Below, piece by piece: positions 1-13,100 of a DNA stretch of 64,000 nt (within the stretch, counting starts at the first letter, position 1; every line of letters begins with the position of its first letter). The notes under the pieces are model-generated. The model searched no databases. It had not been told where the DNA came from and worked only from the letters and a program-made list of their open reading frames with translations. The stretch spans positions 310,001 through 374,000 of the forward strand of contig VIIQ02000831.1 of the NCBI GenBank assembly GCA_007449985.2, given 5' to 3'. This DNA is from Desmodesmus armatus. Its lineage: Eukaryota > Chlorophyta > Chlorophyceae > Sphaeropleales > Scenedesmaceae. The position numbers and the translations under genes are program-made.

Positions 1-3000
1 ATGCATCCAGCACCAAACCAGCCATGCAATCGTGGACAGGATGTGCTGCCAACCACACGACTGGTTGACAAACGCGGATATGTTTTGCTGTGTCACTTAC
101 AGGCATTCTGCTCAGACAGTTAGCATTCCCTGATGCACAGCTATGTACTTGATTCATATACTGTGGGCAGTATTGAAATGCCGCAGCCACACTCTGTCAC
201 ACAGTGTGTGGCGCCAATGGCGAGTGTTGAGGTGTTGTGGTTTTTACGGTGAGCTACTCGCCGGTCTTGTGTTGTGAGGATGTGAGTGCATCCAAGCACC
301 TTGGAGCATGCCCATCAATTACACAGCCGGCGCCAACTTGATGCAAGTTTGCCAAGCCAGTGTGCCGAGCACACCCCGGCAGCATGCCCCACGCCCCAGC
401 AGTTCCTAGGAAGCTCCTGCCTCTGTGTGCACATAAACAAGAAAGCCTACCCCGGCTAACTCTGTTTCCCCCACTGTCGACCACCTCACATACAGGTGAC
501 ACACCTTTACCAACCTCTCAGCAGTGCAGTGCATCAACAGGCTCTCCGCATTCCGACAGAGCGAGCAGACAGGCGGTAGGAAGGCCCTACCTGCTGCCCT
601 CAGTAGGAGCGTTCAGCCTGCAAACTAAGGCTTGGCATCAGCAGTGAAATACGTTCACATGTGCTGTGCAGCAATGTGGCCTCGCATGCCATCACTGTCA
701 CGAGGGGCTAGCAGTAGCGACACATGGAAACAGTGTCCGCAAAGTCACTGGGCCGGGTAAGGGCCGCTCTGGTAGGCTGCTTGGCAGCAGCATGTGGAAA
801 GCATTCTGACAGTTGTGTGCACTCCAGGCGCTCGCAGTGGATCTCAAAGAGTGATGCATCACACAGCATGCACTGCAAGCAACATGCCTGCAGGACTCGA
901 GCTGTACAGCATGCCCTCAACTACCTTCAGGAATAAGTAAAGCTTCCAACCCCGGAGCGCCTCCTGCAAACAGGCACTGCTTGTGCACCCCAGAACGGCA
1001 TGGAGGCCTTGAGTGATCAGCAGCAACTCGGTACCGGGCGCTGCCTCAGCACCAGCAGTATCACCTGAGCCAGGCAAGCTTGAGCCTTTTTGGCCACTCA
1101 GCGCTATCTGCCGATCCAGCACGCCTGGCCGCCTGCACTCATATGTACATGCTGCCAAGCAACCAAAGCTGCAGCACAGCCCAGCAACTCACGGCACAGG
1201 AGACTGACACACGCATGCACCAATATGTACGCAACACTTTGCGGGCAGCATCCTTGTGCCCCGCAACGCCCCACAGCCCCAAACACACCACGCCCTGAAT
1301 TACACCTGCTGATCTGTACACAACACCTGCTTCATACCCACACTGGAGACCCGCAATCATGCCAAGCCACTTCATCCCTAGCATATGCACACAAATGGCA
1401 GGCAGGAGGCCACCACAATCAGAAACACCCTGCTCACAGCAGCCCTGTCATACAACACCCTGCAGTATCGACACAACCCTGCCATCCCAAGACAACATCA
1501 CGTCAGGATTAGTCATGCACAATAAGACAGGACACAACACCCAGCCGCGGGTGCGATACTTGAAGCGCTACATCGGAAACAATTGTGTCACACACTACAA
1601 ACAGCATGCCAAGCAAGGGGCTGACCACATGTAGGCAGCTGGGCGATAGACAGCGCCTTGTCACTGTCAGCACCAAACAACAGAATCCTCCTACTGGGGC
1701 TGAGCCCCAAGTAGCGCGCCAGGTGTGCAAAACCACATGCGGTGCTTCAGTATGCAGTACCGCAAAAAAAATACCCTGAAAAGCCCAGCTGCATGTACTG
1801 TGCATGTGGGCACAGCCTGTGCTGGTGTGTGCGGCACACTTCTCAGGCGTCTGGTAACAAGTTGGTCCAATAGAAACAAGCCAGCAGGCAGGGGGAGCGA
1901 GAGGTACGAAGCTCCCAGCCAAGAGCTAGTGACTGTGTGCTGGGATGAGGAACCTGATGCAACCAGGGTGAAGAGATTGCCTGTGTAGGGTGAAGGCACA
2001 TGTAACAGCATGTGACAGGTACACAGCTTGCGTTCACTACACGCCTGGGCAAGGACACTGGTTTGCAGGTCAATCGCTCATCAATGCAGTGGCTCTCATC
2101 TGGATTCTCAACAAAACCCTAGCACATGGTTGCACCATGCCATACCCGGCTGCCATCTGCGCAACATTGGCAGTCACTGCCGAGGCAGGCGAGCAATCAA
2201 ACCGGGGTGATTGTGACACGGGCAACATAAAGTAGTGTGCTGAGGGGTGTCACATTCACATTGACCCAAAGCTGGTGCTGTGCAACAAGAACAGAGCCGT
2301 ACACCCAACACACCCCACATTTGTGCACTAGCCCCCTGCCCTAACAGTCACAATATTGAGTCCCTGGAAACCACTCTTGCACCCGTGCAGGTCCCACCAC
2401 GTCCGTCTGTTCAAAGCAGCTTCAGCAGCTGCAGTGCTGCTACTGCTGCAACACCAACAGCAACAGTCATCTGCTGTATGCTGCATCACATGTGGTACCA
2501 ATATACAAGAAGGGGACCGGCATGCATGGTCAGGCCCTACACTGCAGGAATAGAGGCTCTTGGCCGGCAAAGTCAGCCTTACATGCACATGCACAGGAGA
2601 CACACAGGAACAAAGACACAGCATGCATGGCAGGCAGTACAGCGATACATCAGCAACAGGCAATTATGTAACAGCATGTCAACTCTCGTCACACAACCTG
2701 TCATAGCAAAGCCTGCTAGTGACACAAAGTGCAGCACACAACAGCGCAACACAGCAACGGTCAGGGGTTCCTAGTGGCTATGATGCTTAGTAGTGTCCTT
2801 CTTGCACAGTTGCACACAGTACAGGCACGGTAGAATATGCAAACACACCCAGGAACCTAGCAAGATGGCAGGTATGGACATTAAACACGCACAGAGACAC
2901 ACCCAGCAGGCAATAAGACAGCTCAGAAGGCCCACTGGGTCCTAAAATCAACCCAGAAGAAGCAACACCAACCACACGGCAAGCAGTATGAACATCAAAA

Positions 3001-4666
3001 TCATAAGGCATCTTGGTGTGGAATGTTACTCAGTGACTCGGCTATCAACTGCCTGCAATCAACAAGGCAAAACACGGCCTGCATCCTAACAAAAGGCAAC
3101 CCAACAGGCAGGCCACCCAGCAAACACCTGTGGACAACATGGGGGCGTGCCGCAAATGCCTATTCAGACAGTAGCTGCGACTGCAACTGTCACTGTGATG
3201 CAGTGCTAGGGCAGCAGGCCCAGGCCCTAGGCCGTAGGCTGCCTAACTGTATCAACTCTAGCAGCACGATATGATCAGCACAAGGTGTGCAGGAGACTGA
3301 GCACAAGCAAGGCTACCATCTGACTGCACCACCTCAAAACTGCATCTTGCACTGCCTAGCAAAGCACTGCATCACATAGCATGGCACTACACAGCACACA
3401 GGACGAGGGTAGATTACGAACGCAGCATGCAAATAACAAACACAACCCGCCTCTGGCTGCCTGAATGCCTGCCTCTGGTGCCCCATACCACCACCACCAC
3501 GATGATCAGGGAGCACAAGAAGAACCACACGACCATGCAGGCAGCACATGACTTCCGGACTGCATGTGGCTGCTGAGTCTTCAGGCACTGCATGGGTGCA
3601 CAACTGTCTTCAGGCACTGCATGGGTGCACACACATGAGCAGCACAAGCACCCAGCACACCCTAAACCAGGCATCTTGCAGACCAAAATGACCACTGCTG
3701 CCGCAGCAGTTGAACAGCAGAGTGACACCTGACACACAGGTGAAAGACTATGCTCAATTCTTGCAGCAGGCCGGGTTTCCTGAACATAATTCCTTACATC
3801 AACACAGACGAAGACTGGGAAAAGCCTGCCTTTGTGACCCCCCTGACAACACAGGAGAGGAATGCCCCCATCCAAGGTGCATGCAGGAATATCACAGGCC
3901 ACCAAACCCACACACCCAACAGGGGAGCAATCTCCACCCTCCACCCGCACACACTCTGAGTGCAGGCCAGCCCAAACACCCACAAAGGGAGCAATCTTCA
4001 CCCTCCACCCACACACTCTGAGTACAGGCTAGCCCACAAACCCACATCGGGAGCAATCTCCACCCTCCACCCGCACACTCTGAGTACAGGCCAGCCCACA
4101 CACTCTGAAGGTACATCACAACGGCACTCTCACGAGAACCTTCTTCAGGGCCGCTGTTGCCCCAAGCGAAGGCAAGCAGGCCAGCACAACTCACAGAAAT
4201 GCACACTCCACGCTCCCCACACATTCATACACCAAGGGAATTGCCTGGACTCCTCCTCCTGTAACAGACTTGCAGGCACAGGAGAAGACGCACACACACT
4301 CTCAGTGGAGAACACAGCATAGCATACCCACAACCAACCGCAGACAGAATACCCCACTGCATGATACAGCACTGTATGTTACAGCAATGTAAGGCCAGTG
4401 GCTACCCTATGCAGCTGGCAGGAGGGTCCTGCAGGACAACATCAGCACACCCAAGCCTCAACAATACCATCACGCACTGTGGGGCAGACAGCACAAGTGC
4501 TGACCACCCACAATCCCGACCGGAACAACTGCTGCCTGCTGCTGCTGCCTGCAAGCAGCAGCCAACACCCCCAGCAGGTACCAGGCGCTCGCGGTCCCCG
4601 GCCCCAACCCCGAAAGAACCCCGCTCACGCGCCCCGAACCCGAAAGAACCGCCACAGGCTTCAGCT
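1..4666. other. Gene-poor 3' flank of the AP2/ERF gene
   Basis: I see no exon set with consistent splice phases or a recognisable domain on either strand here. The sequence is rich in CACA/CAGC-type simple motifs. A 26-bp motif is repeated in tandem at 3577-3602 and 3606-3631. A minisatellite lies at about 3923-4110. The reverse-strand motif TGTAA, a candidate chlorophyte poly(A) signal, occurs near 4379-4383, about 285 bp beyond the AP2/ERF stop codon, so part of this stretch is probably 3' UTR. Confidence 0.5.
3923..4110. repeat. Minisatellite, about three 62-64 bp units
   Basis: Units begin at about 3923, 3987 and 4049, each with GGGAGCAATCT followed by CACCCTCCACCC and a CACACTCTGAGT motif. 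The repeat keeps long frames open on the minus strand, which is why spurious Cys/Gly/Trp-rich ORFs appear there. Confidence 0.8.
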
Positions 4667-7600
4667 TCAGCCCAAGTTTGCTTGTGGGACAGCTGCCCAT
4701 GACTGTAGAGCAGGCCTGAAAGCACCGTGATAGCCGTTGCCGCCGAACCCTGCATGCTGCTGCACCTGCTGCTGCTGCATGCCTGCAAACATTGTTGAAG
4801 GTGGCTCTGGGCTCATAGCCATGAGGTCGTCATCGTCATCACTGGATGACTCATCACCTGAATTGGTGTGACCAGAGTGACCGTGGCCGTTCATATCCTG
4901 TGGCTGCATCTGCTGCTGCTGCATGTGCGCCTGCTGGAAGTGATTGTGCAGGCCTGCTGGCTGCTCCTGCTGGGGGCTGCTGTGCGCCTGGGGGCTGCTG
5001 TGCTGTGCTGCCTGCTGTGGCGACTGCTGCTGCTGAGGCGAGTGCTGCTGCTGCTGCTGGATGGGTGAGTGCTGCTGTGCCTGCTGTTGGGGGCTGTGTA
5101 CCTGTGGCACTGGGATCATCCCTGTAGGTGCCTGCTGCTGCTGCTGCTGCAGCTGCTGAGGCAACAGCAATCCACTCTGCTGCTGTTGCTGCTGGGGCAA
5201 CAGCAATCCACTCTGCTGCTGTTGCTGAGGCATCAGCAACCCACTCTGCTGCTGTTGCTGCTGCGGCACCAGGAGCCCACCCTGCTGCTGCTGTTGTAAC
5301 TGCATCTGCTGCTGCTGCTGAAGCTGCTGCTGCTGCAGCTGCATCTGCTGCTGCTGCATCTGCAGTAGGGCCTGGTGGTGGTGCTGCATCATAACCTGCA
5401 TAGCATGTGCCATATGGTTGCTGGGCTTTGGCAAGCTGCCTCCAGCACTACCAGTGTTACTGTTCTGCCGGGGGCGCGGGGGAGGTGGAGGCATCCCTCC
5501 ATGGCCTGCTGCAGGGACCGGCGCTGCTGCTGCTGGCGCTGGTGCTGCTGCTGGGGACGCCGCCGCGGCTGCTGCTGGTGCCAGTGCCGGCGGTGTGTTG
5601 CTGCTGCGCCGTGGGAAGACGTCTGCTGGCGTCTGCCCCATAATCATCATCTCTGCAGCAGACAGACAGGCAAGCAGGAGGCAGGTGTGGCCAGATGTAT
5701 TGTGAGCCCTGCATACCTGTGCAGCAGCCACCTAGGAAAGGGCCCTGCCTGATCTTGGCACTTGCTGGCATTCCCGACTGAGCTCGCGTACGTGTTGAGA
5801 ACTGTGTAGATGGGATCAATGTGTGGGGCCACAACAGCAGCAGCACCTGACGCCGGCAGTAGCATGGCAGACTTGCATCGCAGCAGAGTAGAGACAGCCT
5901 TGCATACATGGTGTTGCAACACTCCAGTGCCGCTACATCAAGTATGCAAGGCGGCTTCTGCTCTGCTGCGGTGCAAGTCTGCCATGCCCCTGGCATCAGG
6001 GGCTGCTGTTGTAAGTCACATGAGTCAGTGCTCAATGCAGGTGGGCATGACACCGCCATGCATGCCCCCAGGATCGCTTCCCCATAAATTGCATTGCCAA
6101 ATCACCACTGAACACACAAGCAGATACATGCTGTCCTGATTGTGAGTGAGAAGTGAGTGATGCGAGCGTATTTGGTGTGATGACAATGAACGAGAGAGTG
6201 AGCAAGTGCTGAAAGAAAGGGTTTGTGTCATGGAGGCCCCCAACTTCCACCGATCTCACCTGTTTCCAGCTCGTCCTCATCCTCATCCTCTGCCAGGAAG
6301 GTGTGGGGGTGCGGCATCATCAGCTCCTGACGCAGACTGCCCATGTTCATGCTGTCAACTGCACGACAGGGTGACAGAGACACACAGAGGCAGAATGTTG
6401 ATCCACACTCATGATGTCAACTGCAGATATTGACAGAGACTCAGGGAGGCAGAGTGTTTTGAAGGCAACAGAAGCACTACAGCCGGCATTCGCATACCCC
6501 TTTGCCTGCCGTCACTTTCAAACAGCTCCCATTGTGGGTGGCCGAGCACCACCAAACCACCACTAACTGGCACCACTAACTGCCCACGTCAAAGGCCATC
6601 AAACAACGTCCATGTGCCAACCCTTCCTGGTCCCGAAGCACACCCTGCCACTATCAATTCGCATTCTGTGCCATCCCTGAACTGCTGTCTGCTCCTTATT
6701 GCTCTGCCACAAGCCCATCCGCGTCTCACCTCCTGCCTCCATCAGCTGTGTGCACATGTCCACCATGTCCACCGAGCGCCCCATGGGTGGTGTGCTGCCA
6801 AAGATGCTGCCCAGCATCATCCCTGGGGAGCGCCCCATCGAGCCTGCAGGGGGCCACTCTGCCAGCCGCGCACCGCTGCTGCCCAGGAAGTGGTGCATGT
6901 GGTGCTGACCACCCAGCTGCACAGACAGCATGCGAACCACACAGCGCGTCATGATTCAGCACAGCCACAAACCCTGAGCCTTATAGCAGCACACCTGGTC
7001 AGTAAGGGCTTGACCCCGCTCTGTTTTGACCTAAGGTTGCTGTACCTGGTAACCACACCGCTCAAGCACATGCACTCAGACACAAGTCCAGCGGGGATCT
7101 TGGCACACGCCTGAAAGGAGAACTGCTTCTTGGAACACCAAACACTGCCTCCTTCCCCACCAGCACAACACAAAATCGGCCATGTAGATCAAGCATACGC
7201 AACACAAAAAGCAATCCAGGTGCTTCCAGAAGGAATAAGCCCTCGCTCACCATTGGACTGCTGTGGCCGTGCAGGTTCCCGCCAAAGTTGAGTGCATCTG
7301 TCACATGCATCGCCCCCGTGAGCTCCCCTGCCCCCAAACCCTTGTGGGGTTTGTGGATCAGGTGGTGGTCATCCATAGATGTGCCCATCAGCACGCCATG
7401 GCCCTCCAGCACTGCTGCTACTGCTGCAGAGGGCCCTGTAGGCCCGCTGGGGTTGGCGGGAACAATGCCTGGCTTGCGGAGCTTCTTCACACCCCCTGCC
7501 TTCACTGCTGCACGGCCCTTGCCTGCAGGAGAGCAAGGGATCACAAACAAGGAAGCAGCGGGTGCACTCAGCTTATAATGATTTGACAGCATGACACTTG

Positions 7601-9372
7601 TTTTGAGGAAAGTTGGCCAGGCGTGTCGGTTGTGTGCAAATACGATGCTGTCTTCTTCGACCAAGCAAGCAGGCAAAAACACAGCAGATGAGCACACACT
7701 GTGCTCTACAGGCATGGGCATGTGCATATGGCTGTCACTGCTCTGTACAACAAGGCACACCTCGGAGGCTGTCATATAGACAACCTGCTGGCACGGCCCC
7801 ACCCACATGCCGATTGCCGACAATCAGCGGTCTGTGCTGACACCCCCCCCCCCAAGTGGTATGTGCTGACATCCTCGCAGGAACCACCTACCGTCGTTGA
7901 TCAGGGCTGCTGCTGAGACTGCTGCTGGGTGGGGCATAGCACCAGGGTGCATGGCGCCTGGGTGCATGGCCCCGGGGTGCATTGCACCTGGGTGAACCAT
8001 ACCCTGCACTGCTGCCATAGCTGCTGGGTTTGCTGCTGCTGTTGATGCTGCTCCTGCATGCACCTTGCCCTTTTCCACGTCTGATTTCAGCAGCTTTTCC
8101 TTCTCTGCCCTGCAGTGGGCCTCCACCTGCGCATCAGCAAGCAGCATGGCAGGACACACACCAGCACACACTTGCGATGTTGCGACACACCAGCACACGG
8201 GGTGTCCTCAGAAACACACATCCCACTAATAGGGTGTCACTTGGTGAACTACGGTACCCACAGCGTAGGCCCCGTTAACAGAAAACGGGTGCAATAGGGG
8301 TGTGCTGGGGAGGCAGCAGCTGCGCAACTGCTAGCAGGAGATGCCAAGGGGCGCAGGAGGGCTGCAGGACTCCATTGCAGGTACACAGCGTCTTCACCAG
8401 CAGCACCAGGCATGCAGGCACACACACCTGCATGGCTGACATCTCCTCTGGTAGTGGGAAGTTGCAGCGGGCCTGGGGGCCACGGATGGCACGCGCTGCT
8501 GCATCGTACGCCCTTGCTGCTTCCTCTGCTGTGTCAAAGGTACCCAGCCAACTGCAGGAGCACCAAACATATGGAAGTATACACAGCAACAGGCACAGTG
8601 CGTCTTGAAAGGCGCAAATAGCAAGCTCTTGTGCTGTGCTGGGGTGGATGTTTGTAACCCCTGCGGGCAGTTGCTTTGCAGGACAAAAGACACCAGCTGC
8701 CTGCACGGGCGGGAACTGAACTGCATGCATATGGTAGTCCATGCGAGGGGCGCCCAGCAGTCCAAGCTCCCTACCGCCTAGCTCCAACTGTGGGGTCCCG
8801 AATCTCTGCTGCCCACTTGCCCCAGGGCCGCTGGCGCACCCCCCTGTACGTTTTGTTCTTGCCCTTAGAAACAACAACCGCAGGGGGCACGCCCGAAGGC
8901 ACCATGGTGTTGCCTGATGCCTTGGCAGCTGCTGATGAGGCCTCAGCCTGTACAGATACATGTACAAAGTCTCAGAAACGGCTGTGCAAGGGCACACACT
9001 GCTGCTGTTGCCATGGCAGCAGTGCTGCTATTGATCAGTGCTGCTGCTGCCAAACCTGCAACCCCGGCCGATACAGGCGCAGGATGTGCAGGCAAAGCGT
9101 GAAACGATATGCTGTTTTCATACCTGCTCAACCATCATGCCCGGGCCGGGAAGCATTAAGCCATGCGGGAGGGCACCCAGGGGGGAAGGGATCGTTGTTG
9201 CTGTCGCAGTTGCTGCCACAGGAATCAGCAGTGACGGGCCCTCAGGCTCGCTCTGGCCGATAAGCATCTGCTGTGACGCGCTGCGCTGCATTCCAGTCTG
9301 GCTTGCACTTTCTGAACTGGGCTGAGAGAGAATCGGCATTTGTGGTGCCCCGTGGGACAATACCGTCGCCAT
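4667..9372 (-). CDS. AP2/ERF-domain transcription factor, poly-Q C-terminus
   Basis: Probable nuclear DNA-binding regulator. Eight exons on the minus strand join without phase conflict: 9372-9124, 8947-8775, 8551-8428, 8126-7892, 7522-7251, 6916-6730, 6358-6260, 5652-4667, giving 774 residues. The AP2 domain spans about residues 117-176 and is split by an intron after the GARR codons; it shows [19 protein letters not shown] and [16 protein letters not shown]. The Ala and Asp in WAAEIRD are typical of the ERF rather than the DREB group. After the domain come four MHPGA repeats (exon 4), a basic VKKLRKP stretch (exon 5), an acidic EDEDEDE patch (exon 7) and a last exon dominated by poly-Q with repeated SGLLLP units, then an acidic SSSDDDDD run. 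Such Q-rich tails often act in transcriptional activation. The start is the first ATG of an open exon. Intron donors are GTATG, GTAGG or GTGAG types. Confidence 0.93.
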
Positions 9373-10145
9373 TCACCCTATAAGACGCTGATATCCTGGC
9401 TCAACTCAAGCTTCAAGGCAAGCTGCGCGATTTCAGCGGTGGTGCTGCGTTGGCACTTTGCTGTTGAAAACTGAAACTGTCTCAAGATGGCGCAGAGCGA
9501 TATTTCGAGCTGGTGTAACAAGAGCGAGCAAAAGAGGGAGCCTCAGCAGACGAGGCGAAGGGGGTACCCCAAACCTCTTTCTGATGATGAAGAAGACTGA
9601 AGACAGACATGTGCTGTGGTCAAGGAGGGGGGAGTATGCCGTGAGCGAAGAAATTTTCAAATAATGGGCTTTGTGGGCAACGTCTGAGGTGCTTGCTCTG
9701 CATCTGCTGGGCAGATTTGTGTGGAAAGCAAGGAAAGCGGCAAGGAACCTGGCAACTGTATATACACAAGGCGCTGTGATTTTCTCGTCCACACAGCTGC
9801 ATAATCAGGTCCATACTGCTGAGGTGTCATATTCTCAGGTGGTTGCAGCTGTAGTCATGGTCAGTGCTGGCTGTACCAAGCATCTGAACTTGGCAAAGCA
9901 CCTTTTATTCTGCACTCAGTGCTGACCTCGAGTTTCAAGGGGTGGGGTGAATGCTTGCCTCACCACTGGATCAATTGAATGCACACTTGATCTGCCTGCT
10001 GCAAAGCAAGCAAAGCGCCCCACCCGTCCTCTTCTGTCTTTGAACTAATCAAGTTCTCACCTTGCAATCAGATTACGTACGTACCAGCTGTGTCTAGCTC
10101 CCTCCAGCCTGACCCACTGCTCCCTCCACTCCACACCACCACAAC
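9373..10145. promoter_or_regulatory. Divergent intergenic region, AP2/ERF and F-box/LRR genes
   Basis: The two start codons lie head-to-head 773 bp apart, so this stretch must hold both 5' UTRs and both promoters. I see no clear TATA box that could be assigned to either gene and no coding exon inside. A bidirectional role is inferred only from the gene arrangement. Confidence 0.5.
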
Positions 10146-13100
10146 ATGACCCGCAAGCAGCGCAGCCAGGCAGGTCGCAACATAACCTACGATCTGTCAA
10201 ACCCAAGGAACATCGCCGCCTTCGAGGCTCTCTTAGAAGATGAGGACCAGGAGCAGGACAGCACCAGCTCCAAGCCCAACAGCAAGGCCAACAGGCAACA
10301 GCAACCCGGCCACAAGAAGAAGCGGGAAAAGGAAAAGTTTTTCATGCTTCGCCATGGGGCCGTTGCTGACGATGGTTCAACACCAGCAGCAGCACAGGCC
10401 GCACAGCAGCAGCAGCCAGTCAGCCAGCAGGAGCAGATCCAGCAGCTGCTGGACATGTTTGAAGGGGCAGCGGACAGGTCCCTCGTGACGGATGTCTTCC
10501 ATGCTTCAGGGTGCAATTTGGAGGCAGCAGCAGATGCCTTGTTTGGCCTGTTGGGTGGAGCAGGAGGAGGCAGCGAGCCTGCAGGCAAGTATGCAGTGGG
10601 AAAGCCAGCCAACAGGAAAGGTATAAAGAAGGCGTTGCCTTGCACAGCCCATGTTTTTATTGGTTGCTTGTTGTCAAGTAAGTCGTTGAGAATGGCGCCG
10701 TGGACAGCAGACTTTGAGAATGGCGCCGTGGACAGCAGCAGAAGGAGTCATGAACCTCGCATGCTCGGATAACCAAGAGACATGAACCCCTGTCACCCAA
10801 CGCTTCATGGCAATGCAGAGTTATGATCAGCTGGACCTCCCGCTGCAATGAGGCTTGCAGTCACTGCAAGCCACTGAGTGGGGAATTCAGCTGATCATAA
10901 TCCTGCATTGTGATGAAGCGTGGGGTGACGGGGGTTGATGGATCTGGGCTATCCTGTTGATGAGGTTGCACGGGGCACTGCTAGCAGAGGTGTATGCTGG
11001 GTGCTAGCACGTATGGCCGGTCAGATGCAGTCTGCCCTGCCCCCCCCCCCCTTACTCAACACATAATGCATTCTCGTTGTGCGTCATGCAACGCCACATG
11101 TGTTGTGGCTGCAGTGCATGCTTTCACCTGTGGGTGTCAGCAGGACCCTTCCCCCCAACCTTCACCATAACAACAGTAATTAACAACAGTCATCAGAGGA
11201 ATGCATTATAATGCATTCCTGCCTTGCATTTCACAGTGCCACATGCATCGTGGCTACTACACTTCATGAGTTCATCACCAAGCTAGTGCAAGCGGTGTGA
11301 AGGCCCTATCCAAGAGGCGCAGAGGAGCAACATGCATGTGTTTGTTGTCCTTGTCTGACCTTCCCCCTGACCCCCCCCCCACTAGGCCCACTTGCAGAGT
11401 CACCAGCAGCAGCAGCAGCAGCAGGACTCTCCTCCTCCTCATCATCAGCATCAGCAGCATCTCGTGCTGCTGCAGCAGCTCTGTCTCGCCAGCAGCAACA
11501 GCAGCAGCAAGAGGCCACTACAGCAGCAGCAGCAGCAGTGAGCTGGTGTGACCTCCCCCCTGACATCCGCAGCACCATCCTGAGCCAGCTGACCCCCCAG
11601 GATTTGGCCAGGGCAGCTAGCACCTGTGGGGAGTTCAGGGACTGGGCCAACGCAATGAGGGCACACGTGAGTGGGAGGGCGTGTGGGAAGGGAGGGGGGG
11701 GGCGTATGTGGTGTGTGGAAGGGGGGGGGGTCACGAGCACGTTGGGCCAGTATTGATGATAGGGCGGGTTGTGAGCGTGCCCGGTGTCTGTGTGTGTGTG
11801 GGGGGGGGAGGGGGGTGCATGGGGGGGGGGGGGGGGTTCATCATGTGACATTAGGGTTGACCAACATTACTCAACTGCGGAAAGGTACATCTGCGGCTGC
11901 AAGGGCCTTTGCGCCGGCCGTGCCCTTGGGAGGGAGTGGGAGGGAGGGAGGGAGGGAGGGAGGACGAGAGAGGAGGGAGGCAGGTAAGGAGGATTGAGCA
12001 ACAGAGGGTGGAAAGGAAAGAGGGAGAGGGGAGGAGAAGATGGCGGGAGGAAAGGAGGAAGGAGAGGAGGGAGGCAGGGTGTTTTCCTGTGGCTCCTGTG
12101 CATGCACTTGTTGTACAGCCAGCCAATGACTCCCATGCACAGCAGGTTTTGGGAGCTTTGTGTGTTCCGCATGCAGAGCACTCAGAACCTTCTGTGCCTG
12201 GGAGTCAGTGGTGGGCTGTATGACGACTGTATGCACACAAGCTACAGAGGCACTCTACTGTACTACCCCTCCTCACACATACACTTCCCTCTCATGTACC
12301 TTGAATCACTTTACTACCATAGTGGTATAGTATGTACGCTAGCACCATAGTGTTTATCGTAGGGTTATGGCATAAGTTTGTGCATGTTCGCCGTCGAGCG
12401 TTGGGCCCCTGGTCTGAGGCACAGCTGCATGCAGGGCATGGTGTCAGGCCACTGCTTTTTTCCGCATGTGTCGTATCCCCCCACTTCAACACATGAATAA
12501 CACACATGCACGCACACACACCCCTCTGTCCCTCCAACAACCCCCCCTCAGGATCGCCGCCTTGTGTGGGCCCCTGGCCTAAGCTACAGCTGCCTCAAAG
12601 GCATGGTGTCCAGCCTCGGGTTTTCGCACGTGCTGTGCCGCCCCCCCTCACCCCCCCCCCCCCAATAAGATATAGTGTATCACACACACGTACACAAGCA
12701 CAGGCCGTCCCTCCTTGTTGCCCCCCATCCTCACACACCCACACACGCCCTCAGGTTCGCCGCCTTGTGCTTGCCCCTGGTCTGAGCTACAGCTGCCTGA
12801 AGGGCATGGTGTCCAGCCATGTGTCAGCAGGGGTCATGGACTTCACCAGGTTTGAGCGACACATCGCACGACAAGACCCCAAGGAGCTGCTGCCACAGGT
12901 GATTGAGTTTGAGGCTTGGGTTGATGGTGTATGGTACGGCGTAGGGTTCAGGGGGTAGGGTCAGGGTTTAGCCGCCTTTGGAAGGTGGGAAGCAGGGGTG
13001 TCCTGGTTTAGGGCGAAGGTTTGAACGACATGTTGTGTCAGCAGGGGTGATGGACTTCACCAGGTTTGAACGACACGTCGCACGACAAGATTTTTAGGAA

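Noticed and set aside
3334..4322. Overlapping Cys/Gly/Trp-rich ORFs on both strands
   Set aside because: They follow a 62-64 bp minisatellite that keeps several frames open.
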